DNA from: Parelaphostrongylus tenuis
Taxonomy: Eukaryota; Nematoda; Chromadorea; Rhabditida; Metastrongylidae
Length of the DNA: 64,000 nt
NCBI GenBank assembly: GCA_019055375.1
Contig: JAHQIW010005076.1
Span: 62,001-126,000, forward strand
Reading direction: 5' to 3'
Below, one piece after another: positions 56,180 to 64,000 of the stretch. The stretch's first letter is position 1. The number at the start of each line of letters is the position of its first letter. Below the pieces are notes generated by a model. It made no database searches. It saw only the letters and a list, made by a program, of their open reading frames with translations, and had not been told where the DNA came from. The translations under genes and the position numbers were made by a program.

Positions 56180-56930
56180 GTCGTCGCAGAGAGTAGAAAA
56201 TGTTTCCTGTTACGCATGAACACATATCCACCTTGAATCTCCTTGAACCGTCTCTAATTCGCTCGAAAGGCTGCGTTTCTTTTCTTCAGGTTCTTTCAAC
56301 TATGGAGGCTATTCTCATCAATACAATTTTGGACACCTAAAGCACAAAAGTTCATTTATTTTTCGAATTGAGACCAGTGGTTTCTATCGAATGTAGACTC
56401 GCGTAAAAATTACAGAAAAGTGTCACCATGTCGCACTTGCGTCCACCATTTTTCGACCTATTGTCAAGCGATTCGAGAGATTACGGGTGAAATCGCATGT
56501 TCTAGACTTTGCTCTCATAAGGGACATTGAGAACTTCACAATCTTCTATTTAGACCTACTAATTATACAGCTTGCTGCCACGTGCAAGCTGTGGATAGTT
56601 CACTACGCGCTAGGGCTACAATTAGTGACTGATTCCTTGGAAAATCATGTGGAACGCATACATGACATTTTAGAATCAACACCCAGGTACGCAAACCTCG
56701 GTCAGGTAAAGGTGTTGATTGAAGCTCACAAGAGCTTGTATTTCAGTCTAAGAGACAGCTGAAGCCATGGATTCTTCAAAATAGATATACCAGGCGATTG
56801 ATGTGAGACGATATAATAAGCGGTAGTGTTGCTTTAATTTTCGTTTTGAAGTGTATAAATAAAGGAATATCACTTTCCATTTCACTCTTTTGTTTGGCAA
56901 CTGTTCGCAATTGTATATTGATTTTCACCA
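56180..56930. repeat. Segmental duplication block, upstream of srx copy C
   Basis: Counterpart of 24780-25700 and 38450-39440 (GCGTCCACCATTTTTCGACC, AAGGGACATTGAGAACTTC, AGATATACCAGGCGA). It holds a 91-codon plus ORF (56487-56762, MKSHVLDFALIRDIENF...). A short piece (KLWIVHYALGLQ) has a diverged partner in unit A (QLWVAYSAQGHQ), so a lost exon is possible. No family recognised. Confidence 0.5.
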
Positions 56931-56954
56931 ATAGTAAATTGGTACGCAACCCAA

Positions 56955-57500
56955 AAGGTTAGCTTCTTACTCACTCCAATATACGTTCACGCGGAAAACA
57001 TTGCAGTATCGGTTATCGTGGCCGTAGTGAGTTACAAGATTTTGTCATTAGAACTAATAAAATCATAACTTTTCATGGAAATTTTGATGTGCCACTATCT
57101 TTTGGTGTTGTATATACATAACCCCTTATTCCAAATGACTACATAATATTTGTTCGTTGGAGACGACTTAAGTCGTTTTTTTCAATTTTAACAAAGAAAG
57201 CAAGAATATGAGTACTTTTGCGTTTGATAGCACTATTTTACGCCAGGGCCATACATCGGTGTTTCGGAAGTTTCGGCCTCTACTTTCCTATTGGATTGAT
57301 GAGCAAACTGTTCGGTATGCTTGACAGCACGATGTGGAGTGTGTGTATCTACTTTCACTTTCCTGTTTCCCTGAACAGAGTCATCTCTACCACAATTCCG
57401 CTGCGAACTGCCAGTTTTTCGATCGTGAAATATACTTTTTTCATGGTTTTGATTTGCTGGATGCTGGAAATCTTTCGAACAGCATCGATTTCTCGATATA
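56955..57500 (+). pseudogene. srx-type chemoreceptor, copy C (ruin)
   Basis: Only exons 1 and 3 remain. Exon 1 (56955-57026) has exactly the 72-base length of copy B and encodes VSFLLTPIYVHAENIAVSV, but the start codon position reads AAG. Exon 2 is absent. Exon 3 (57277-57500) has the same 224-base length (GLMSKLFGMLDSTMW, SLNRVISTTIPLR, FMVLICWMLEIF), but its acceptor TTTCAG has become TTTCGG. Exons 4-7 are not found downstream. It is therefore a pseudogene that arose from the same tandem duplication. Confidence 0.8.
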
Positions 57501-57869
57501 GTGAGTTTTCTTATTTGATGATTAATGAGATTGGTGATGTTTCGAAAGTATAATGCGAAAATCCAATTTGCAATTAATCTTGCACATTAGACCACATTTC
57601 GACATTTTCTCTCGAGATAAAGAAGGAAAGATTAAAGTACTCCTGTTGATAAAAAAAAGAAACTAGGTCTTAACTCTGCCCGCACTGGACATACACAGAC
57701 TTCGACATAATATTACAGCTCAATAACATAACCTTTATCCAACTAATGTTGGGTGATGTGCAAAAAACACCGAAATGTACGGTAATCGCAAGAAGAAACG
57801 AGAAAATTGTGCTGGGGTCCGTACAATTCATGAGGACGGATCGTCCATGTACACAAGTATTCAAGTGAG

Positions 57870-57965
57870 ATCTACAAAATTGGATGTCGAAAGAGATCAA
57901 AACCCGTATTTCACCTTTTCTAGGAACACGTGCTAACCATATTGCATCACCGACGCTCCGTTCTG
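57870..57965 (-). repeat. SINE family SD, degenerate
   Basis: GAGATCAAAACCCGTATTTC, CTAGGAACACGTGCTAACC and GCATCACCGACGCTCCG follow the antisense SD pattern of 48400-48460. Confidence 0.6.
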
Positions 57966-58038
57966 TTACCAATTTTTTTTTTGAAAATTGTATGCAACAA
58001 ACCGTCAACTTTGCCTTTTTGACCGATATCGACATCAT

Positions 58039-58039
<1 letters not shown>

Positions 58040-58077
<38 letters not shown>
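58040..58077. repeat. (TA)n tract left of SINE
   Basis: Pure TA alternation directly abutting the tRNA-like head of the SC SINE. Confidence 0.95.
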
Positions 58078-58079
<2 letters not shown>

Positions 58080-58379
58080 AGCGCATGTGGTGCAGTGGTT
58101 AGAGATGCCCTGCGTCGCACACGAGGTCAATGGTTCGATCTCGCGCTCATGGCCCACCAAGCCATCCATCCCTCCGGGGCCGGTAAATTGGTACCAGACA
58201 GGTCTCAGACTTGTCTGGGAGGATAAGCAGCACTGACTCGGTTCAGCGGGAGGCCACCGCGGGTCATTGTAAAGACCAGATATGCATTCAATCACCTCAA
58301 ACGAAGTTAAAAATTGAAGTCGAATGCATGGCGCATCCCTCAGGGATTGATCAACGCCGAGAGCTTTATCCTTTATCCT

Positions 58380-58380
<1 letters not shown>
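58078..58380 (+). repeat. SINE family SC, best copy
   Basis: tRNA-like head: GAGCGCATGTGGTGCAGTGG, TTAGAGATGCCC (A box region), GGTTCGATCTC (B box), GCGCTC closing the acceptor. Body: CATCCATCCCTCCGGGG, CCAGACAGGTCTCAGAC, CAGCACTGACTCGGTTCAGC, GGCCACCGCGGGTCATTG, AGACCAGATATGCATTCAAT, ATCCCTCAGGGATTGATCAA. It ends CTTTATCCTTTATCC followed by (TA)n. About 300 bases with pol III-type promoter boxes. Confidence 0.9.

Positions 58381-58381
<1 letters not shown>

Positions 58382-58423
<42 letters not shown>
58382..58423. repeat. (TA)n tract right of SINE
   Basis: TA alternation at the 3' end of the SC SINE, with one TTTATATAT interruption. Confidence 0.95.
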
Positions 58424-58480
58424 CGCTAGAAAAGCGTTAAAAAGGTCTAGAAATCTAACTGATCATGCATAAATCTATTA

Positions 58481-58960
58481 GGTTGGAAAGAAAGTTCATT
58501 TGATAAAACATTCAAAATCTATACATATATTCAGACAACAAGCAACAACAACCATTCTTCAAAACACAGACCATCATCATCCAGCACTTTTTGTCATCGA
58601 TCCACCAGGTTTCGGATCTCATTCAAGTACACTCCTTTGGCTTTAATCAAAGAACTGTTGACATGATTCTTCAACTTCATCGAAAGATTCAAATCGGCGA
58701 CTTCCCAAAAAGGTGTTGCATTGATCGGAAAAGGCCGTGATCAGATGGAGCAAAGTGCGGACTATAGGGTGGATGCGGTAGAATCTCAGCTTCGCCCAAA
58801 TCCTCAAACTTTGCCTTGGTATTTTCGGCTGTGTGTGATTTTGTATTGTTTTGCTGAAACAAAGCTCGTTTTCGACGAAATCTGTACTCGTAAAGCATCA
58901 ACAAACATTTTGATCCCTGGACACTTCCATTGTGCAGCAGATATAGGCAGATTGTATATC
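58481..58960 (-). mobile_element. Mariner 3' end, transposase fragment
   Basis: The left end TTAGGTTGGAAAGAAAGTTC follows TA, the classic mariner terminal repeat and target. The minus frame 58689-58904 reads FRRKRALFQQNNTKSHTAEN (site equivalent to QDNARPH), LGEAEILPHPPYSPHFAPSD (where the catalytic Asp of the final D motif is present) and LFRSMQHLFGKS. Further pieces (FESFDEVEESCQQFF) follow with shifts. The 5' half is missing. It is a different subfamily from the copies at 10601-33185. Confidence 0.85.
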
Positions 58961-59169
58961 AATAGATGTGCAAGAAATAGATTTTGCAAATGATGTGAAA
59001 ATCACACACGATTCATGCGAAAAAACGACATTCGCCTCCAGACGATAGAAATTTTCTTCACAACCCAATACCACCGTGACTGAGCTCAATACCGATATCG
59101 GCTTGGCAGGCCAAACCATTAATGGTTATTTGCTGACAGATCGATACAATTCTTTCAAAGAAGAGCGGG

Positions 59170-59262
59170 AAAAAATGGAGCGCCGGTGGCGTAATGGTTA
59201 AGCACGAGTCCTCGGGAAGGGTCAAGTGGTGGTTTGAATCCCAAGCGACGTTCGAAATTCTG
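59170..59262 (+). repeat. tRNA-like repeat, isolated
   Basis: GCCGGTGGCGTAATGGTTAA (A box), then GGTTTGAATCC (B box), followed by GACGTTCGAAATTCTGCACA similar to the SD tail. Probably an SD relative. Confidence 0.6.
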
Positions 59263-59994
59263 CACATCATTTAACGGGATTGTGGATAAATCCTATCAGT
59301 AATCGTTCGTAGTCTTTCCAATTACTTCTCTGAAAATGTTCGCTATATACTGTAAGTGTTTCATTCAAGAGACGTGATGTAATTTTGGTTTTGTCATTGA
59401 GAAAAGATACATATCACGAATCTTTTCCCATCTTCCGCAACGTTTTCCACAGCCGTCGCCTTTTCACCCTCTAGAACTTCCATTTATTGCTGTTCTGCAG
59501 CGTTTATTTTTGGCTCATGTGATTTCTCATTAGTCTGATAGCTCAAGCATTTTTAAATATAGACGCCTCCTGGTGACAATCAAACTTTCAGCTTTCATAA
59601 CGAGTCTGACGGTTTTGAAAAATCGTTCTCTGACTGGCAGTTGATCTTCTTTTCTCGAAAAAATAATTCATGCGCTGGAAACAAAAACCTTCGATTTACC
59701 TTTATGTGGTCTAAATTATTATAGTACTCAACAATGGGAAACTTCCAAGTTTGGAATTGCAAGTGGGCATAAAGAATTTTTTAGCTACCAGGAGTGATCG
59801 TTGTCGACGTGATAAATTCAAACAACAGCTAACTCTGTAAGGCCCATTCCACTTAGTAAGCCCGTTATGATATGCTTCAAAAATTCCTTCGAGTGCAATT
59901 CTCACCAAAAGTTTGTGCTAATGTTTCAACACCTTCAATCGACTATTTTGGGACCTCGCTTGATATTAATACATCCTGACAGCATATTTTAACC
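59263..59994. other. Non-coding stretch
   Basis: Nothing recognised; the minus ORF at 59711-59908 is anonymous. Confidence 0.4.
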
Positions 59995-60140
59995 CCTTCA
60001 TGATACCTGTAAAGGCATTTATAAGTCGCTGGACACGTGTTTCGGCCTTGCGGCCTCATCAGTGGTACGATGCTTTTGTTTCAGTCAGTTCCTGGTGAGG
60101 GAATACACCCCCTACATACGAAGGAGTCGACATCGAGTTA
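59995..60140 (-). mobile_element. Family A hammerhead element, half copy
   Basis: The minus strand carries the ribozyme at 60013-60073, preceded by GAACTGACTGAAACAAAAGC as in the copy at 33330, and followed by AAATGCCTTTACAGG. The opposite arm was not found. Confidence 0.7.
60013..60073 (-). ncRNA. Hammerhead ribozyme, family A, textbook core
   Basis: On the minus strand CTGATGA (60056-60062), helix II GGCC GCAA GGCC with a GNRA tetraloop (60044-60055), GAAA (60040-60043), palindromic helix III ACACGTGT and C, giving a GTC site. This is the consensus hammerhead core base for base. Inner helix I is poor (CGTACCA against CAGCGAC), while the outer GCAT/ATGC pairs, so cleavage may be weak despite the perfect core. 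Confidence 0.8.
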
Positions 60141-60250
60141 TTAATTACCGTTAATTATTTACATTCTCTGTAAGGCAGAAGTATTACCCTGCCATTATTT
60201 CAGAGCGACTAATTGTCGACTGTCAAATATTTGGATTGTGCTCTATTGCG

Positions 60251-60366
60251 CCTATATATATATATATATATAGATATATATATATATATATATATATATG
60301 TAAATATGTATGTATGTATATACCCATTACGCCTATATATACATATACACCTAAATATACATATTA

Positions 60367-60428
<62 letters not shown>
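60251..60428. repeat. (TA)n tracts with related TATG/TACA interruptions
   Basis: Two TA-rich blocks (60251-60300 and 60356-60428) separated by GTATGTATGTATATACCC-like sequence, with another block at 60727-60756. They flank the SC SINE on both sides. Confidence 0.95.
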
Positions 60429-60431
<3 letters not shown>

Positions 60432-60435
60432 CTCT

Positions 60436-60727
60436 GAAAGCTCTCGGCGTTGATCAATCCCTGAGGGATACGCCATGCATTCGACTTCGATTTTTAACTT
60501 CGTTTGAGGTGATTGAATGCATATCTGGCCTTTACAATGACTCGCGGAGGCCTCCCGCTGAACCGAGTCAGTGCTGCTTTTCTTCCCAGACAAGTCTGAG
60601 ACCTGTCTGGTACCAATTTACCGACCCCGGAGGGATGGATGGCTTGGTGAGCCATGAGCGCTAGATCGAACCATTGACCCCGTGTGCGACGCAGGGCACC
60701 TCTAACCACTGCGCCATATGCGCTCTC
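60436..60727 (-). repeat. SINE family SC inside (TA)n
   Basis: Antisense copy, GAAAGCTCTCGGCGTTGATC on the left to CACTGCGCCATATGCGCTC on the right, nearly the same as 58078-58380. TA repeats abut both ends, as with that copy. Confidence 0.9.
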
Positions 60728-60756
60728 ATATATATATATATATATACATATATATC

Positions 60757-63700
60757 CACGGACCTCCCTCTTTGAGGGATCCCGCCCGGTTAGTCGCGAG
60801 GGCACGCGGCGCGTCCCCAGGTGGTGGATAGGGGAATAAAACGCGAACCAAAAGCGACCGTGTGCTTCCCAGAGACGCAGCTGGATTCAGGGGACGAGCT
60901 CCCTGCTTCTGCAGTGCCGACTTGACAAAACTCTATTTCTACGAGTCAAGTCGGCCAAAAGCCTGCAATCAAGCGGCTGGGAAGTACATGGGAGGCGGTT
61001 AGGAGTCGCCTCCAACAAATAAGCTCCTCCCGCTCCTCCGAGAGAGACTGGCAAGCTACTCGTGAGTACCCAGCCCCCACGTTTAGAGCCTGGCAAGCTA
61101 CACGTTGGGTATCAAAAATGCCAAAAAAAGTAACAAATATGGGCCTCATTCCCCTGACCCCGAAAGAGCCCCTGGTACGGCAGCGCCAGGTAGGACGAGT
61201 ACGGAGAGGCTGCTAAAATCTCAGGGCCGAACTAGGCTGCCAAGATCGAAACGGACTAAAATGACGATCTGTACCTACAATGCAAGAACCCTTGCTCAAC
61301 AATCCGCTGTAGAAGATCTGTTGATTCAAGCAAGAAGAATAAGGTACGACGTCATTGGCCTGGCTGAGACGAGAAGGCGCCATCCTTTTCACGCTGTCTA
61401 TGACACCGGAGAAGAACTGTTCCTTGGAACATGCGATCGCAGAGGTGTCGGTGGCGTTGGCGTCCTCGTCAAATCGAATTTGAACGTGAACATTGATTCG
61501 TTCGAACAACTAACAACCCGCATCGGACGATTACGGTTGAAACGATGTGGTTCTATGCCGGCTTTGACCATCTTCGTTGCTTACGCACCAACATCAAGCT
61601 ATGACGAAGACGAAGTCGAAGCGTTCTATATGGACCTCGAAAAATTCTTCAGAGAAGATCATACATTCTTCAAGGTCATTGTCGGAGATTTTAACGCAAA
61701 AATTGGACCTAGAAGAACGTCTGAAGAACGTCACATAGGGACCCACGGACTAGAATGGAATGAACAGGGTGAGAGGCTATCCGAGTTTATCACGACGACC
61801 CAAACCATCCATGGTAAATCGCAATTCCAAAAGCCTCTTTCTCAGCGATGGACGTGGGAGTCTCCCAATGGAGAGTACCATAACGAAGCAGATCAAAACA
61901 TAATAAATCGAGGGTTTTGCTTGATCGACGTCGCTGTTGTTCCCAAGTTCTACACGGGATCAGACCATCGCCTCCTTCGCGCAACGTTCCGATTTTCGAG
62001 GAGAGGAGAGAAAGCCGCTAAATACAAACAACGAAGTCCCAGAACTACCATAAACTGGGATGTATTCAAATCATTAGTCGGCTCTTGGGAAGATACCGTT
62101 GTCGACAACATCGACGAAGAATACAATCGACTCGTTGAATATCTTCACGTTGGCGCTAAAAAAGCCGAAAGTCCTGAGGTCACGAAGAGACGCTTGTCGC
62201 CGCAGACACTCGAGCTGATACGTCAACGTGGAATCGCACGAGCCGCAGGCAACCGAAACCTTACGTCCGAACTTGCGAAACGCTGCAGAGAAGCGATAAA
62301 AGAAGACCTCAAAGAGAGAAGAGCAACAGTTATGGCAGAAGCTGCAGAAGCTGGGAAGTGCATTCGCAAAGCCCAGCGAGGCTTCGCCAACTATAAGACC
62401 AAGATGATTGCACTCCGATACCCTGACGGGACACTTACAGCTTCCAAAGGGCTATGGAGAAAATCTTCCACCAGTACTACTCGGATCTCTTCGCTAGCCA
62501 TGTTCTCTTACCGTCATATAAATTGAAAGAGGACGAATATGTCGTTCCACCGGTCCTTCCTTCCGAAATCCGACATGCTATATCGTCGGTGAAAAACAGA
62601 ACAACACCCGGTCCAGACAGGATTAGACCAGAACACCTGAAGAACCTGCCGCCAGTTCTCATCAACACCCTGGCTCGGCTCTTCACTCGCTACCTGTCAG
62701 AACGCAAGGCCTCTATTTAATGGAAAGCCAGCAAGACCGTATTCTTGTTCAAAAAGGGAGACCTTCACGACATAGGAAATTATCGCCCAATCTGCTTGCT
62801 GTCCGTTGTCTATAAACTCTTTACTCGAGTCATCCTGAACAGGATTGACAGAACACTGGACGAAGGACAGCCATGCGAACAAGCAGGGTTCAGAAAAGGA
62901 TTTAGTACCATGGACCACATCCACACCATCACAAGACTCATTGAAGTTTCGCGAGAGTACAAACAACCACTCTGTCTCACTTTTATCGATCTGAAAAAAG
63001 CCTTTGATTCAGTGGAAACAGAAGCGGTTATAGAGGCTCTGGATAACCAGGGCGTCCCTACTCGGTACATAATGATCCTTCGTGAGCTTTATAAAGATTT
63101 CACGACCAGAATATCTCCATTCTACAACAATATCACCATTGACGTAAGAAGAGGGGTTCGACAAGGCGATACAATATCGCCAAAACTATTCACTGCCACC
63201 CTACAAAACGTCATGCGAACATTAGAATGGGACGAAATGGGAGTGAAAATTGACGGTCGACAATTAAACCATCTTCGCTTTGCTGACGATATCGTTCTCA
63301 TAACACCAAACATCAGCCAAGCGGAACGAATGTTGACTGATTTCGATAACGCCTGTGGAAAGATCGGTCTTCAACTGAATCTAACGAAAACAATGTTCAT
63401 GAGGAACGGATGGGTTTCTAATGCCCCATTCACGCTCAACGGAACGACAATTTCCGAATGCTCCAGTTACATCTATCTAGGTCGTGAAATCAACATGATG
63501 AACGACCTAGCCCCAGAGTTGAGCAGGAGGAAACGAGCGGCTTGGGGAACGTTTAAGAGCATCGAAGATGTAGTGAAGAGGACAAAGAACATCCGACTCC
63601 GTGCCCACCTTTTCGACTCGACAATTATCCCTGCCCTAACGTATGCAGCAGAAACCTGGTCGCTACGTAAGCAGGATGAAAGATCACTTGCCGTTATCGA

Positions 63701-63888
63701 ACGCGCAGTCGAAAGGTCGATGCTAGGAGTATCTCGTATTTCGCAAATGAGACAAAGGATCCGAACTTCCGACCTACGTCAACGATCGAAAATCAGAGAC
63801 GCCGTTTTACACGCCAGGACATCGAAAATAAGGTGGGCCGGACACGTGATGCGCTTCAACGACAACCGATGGACGAGAGCCGTTACCG
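60757..63888 (+). mobile_element. RTE LINE, best-preserved copy, 3' end missing
   Basis: Leader from 60757 (CACGGACCTCCCTCTTTGAG), coding from about 61105, RT to 63888. Beyond that the sequence ceases to match the element at 48944 (there the frame goes on through PLTRWSDFYTKAIEE). So this copy lost its 3' end, about 250 bases, not its 5' end. The leader directly follows a (TA)n tract. Confidence 0.9.
61105..62526 (+). CDS. RTE LINE ORF, AP-like endonuclease region
   Basis: 473 codons open. After a basic leader the endonuclease domain begins at [16 protein letters not shown] (61261) with [13 protein letters not shown] (Glu of the active site), [31 protein letters not shown] (Asp/Asn pair) and [13 protein letters not shown] (closing SDH motif). 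All expected catalytic residues of an AP-type nuclease are visible. It nicks target DNA to prime reverse transcription. Near 62440-62455 a one-base shift moves the continuing protein ([19 protein letters not shown]) into another frame (62454-62720), so the last 25 residues here are spurious. Confidence 0.85.
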   Translation: MGIKNAKKSNKYGPHSPDPERAPGTAAPGRTSTERLLKSQGRTRLPRSKRTKMTICTYNARTLAQQSAVEDLLIQARRIRYDVIGLAETRRRHPFHAVYDTGEELFLGTCDRRGVGGVGVLVKSNLNVNIDSFEQLTTRIGRLRLKRCGSMPALTIFVAYAPTSSYDEDEVEAFYMDLEKFFREDHTFFKVIVGDFNAKIGPRRTSEERHIGTHGLEWNEQGERLSEFITTTQTIHGKSQFQKPLSQRWTWESPNGEYHNEADQNIINRGFCLIDVAVVPKFYTGSDHRLLRATFRFSRRGEKAAKYKQRSPRTTINWDVFKSLVGSWEDTVVDNIDEEYNRLVEYLHVGAKKAESPEVTKRRLSPQTLELIRQRGIARAAGNRNLTSELAKRCREAIKEDLKERRATVMAEAAEAGKCIRKAQRGFANYKTKMIALRYPDGTLTASKGLWRKSSTSTTRISSLAMFSYRHIN

Positions 63889-63923
63889 TTACGAGAGCTT
63901 ATGATATCCACGCATGGTTTTGA
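62454..63923 (+). pseudogene. RTE LINE ORF, reverse transcriptase region
   Basis: Linker and RT N-terminus at 62454-62717 (PGPDRIRPEHLKNLPP), then a TAA at 62718-62720 in ASI*WKASKTV. The rest is open at 62745-63923: NYRPICLLSVVYKLFTRVIL, FIDLKKAFDSVE (first catalytic Asp), RRGVRQGDTISPKLF, LNHLRFADDIVLITPNIS (FADD at about 63280), QLNLTKTMFM and YLGREINMM. The catalytic Asp residues are intact. The TAA also occurs in the copy at 48944 (minus, about 50330), so it is shared rather than private. Confidence 0.85.
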
Positions 63924-64000
63924 AGTTTTGTGTTGTGAATAGGTGACCTCATTAGTAGCTAAGCCGTTTTTCCTACTATGATAGGCCTATCCACGTTAGG

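Noticed and set aside
58721..58993. 90-codon plus-strand ORF
   Set aside because: It is antisense to the mariner transposase fragment, whose minus frame carries recognisable motifs.
1..64000. CRISPR arrays, operons with Shine-Dalgarno sites, phage or plasmid functions
   Set aside because: Nothing of the kind is present; introns, SINEs and LINEs show this is eukaryotic nuclear DNA.

Overview
This window looks like nuclear DNA from a parasitic clade V nematode, most likely a hookworm-type strongylid. Four things support that. There are split seven-transmembrane chemoreceptor genes of the nematode srx type, with short GT/AG exons and a TTTCAG site directly before the start codon, as expected for spliced-leader acceptors. 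There are RTE-type LINEs, Penelope-like elements (PLEs) and mariner copies. There are several families of tRNA-like short repeats. Coding density is very low. The species assignment is inference; no rRNA or mitochondrial sequence is present.

Layout. 1-7.7 kb: a decayed LINE end, a tRNA-like SINE with a complete cloverleaf, otherwise non-coding. 7.7-11.6 kb: a hammerhead-ribozyme element, two exons coding C2H2/C2HC zinc fingers, and a possible last exon. 10.2-16 kb: a dense cluster of hammerhead elements, mariner remnants and tRNA-like repeats. 16-20 kb: SINEs in otherwise blank sequence. 20.4-57.5 kb: three tandem copies of a segment carrying an srx receptor gene. Copy A (25.8-32.3 kb) is damaged, copy B (39.5-47.4 kb) has seven exons that join into an open frame of 316 codons, and copy C (57.0-57.5 kb) is a ruin. 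Repeats sit between and inside these copies: a head-to-head PLE pair (22.5-24.7 kb), a nearly complete PLE in intron 2 of copy B (42.3-44.8 kb), and LINEs at 33.8-34.9 and 48.9-52.05 kb. 58-64 kb: SINEs embedded in (TA)n tracts, a mariner end, a hammerhead element and the best-preserved LINE (60.76-63.9 kb).

The most notable content is a set of small elements carrying type I hammerhead ribozymes. They form at least two sequence families (A and B), and a weaker lookalike sits in PLE 3' ends (C). The catalytic core CTGATGA / helix II / GAAA is readable. Helix I differs in sequence between copies but stays paired (GCCCGA with TCGGGC, GCGCTA with TAGCGC, GTGCAA with TTGCAC, GGGTCA with TGGCCC). 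Helix III is a short palindrome, which suggests the ribozymes act as dimers. Several elements are head-to-head inverted pairs with a ribozyme at each outer end, and the PLE pair and the tRNA-like repeats show the same layout. I read this as a retrozyme-like non-autonomous family, perhaps mobilised by the resident PLEs. That link is inference.

The genes do not form an operon or pathway. The only gene I regard as plausibly functional is srx copy B. The zinc-finger locus may be functional if an apparent frameshift is a sequence error.
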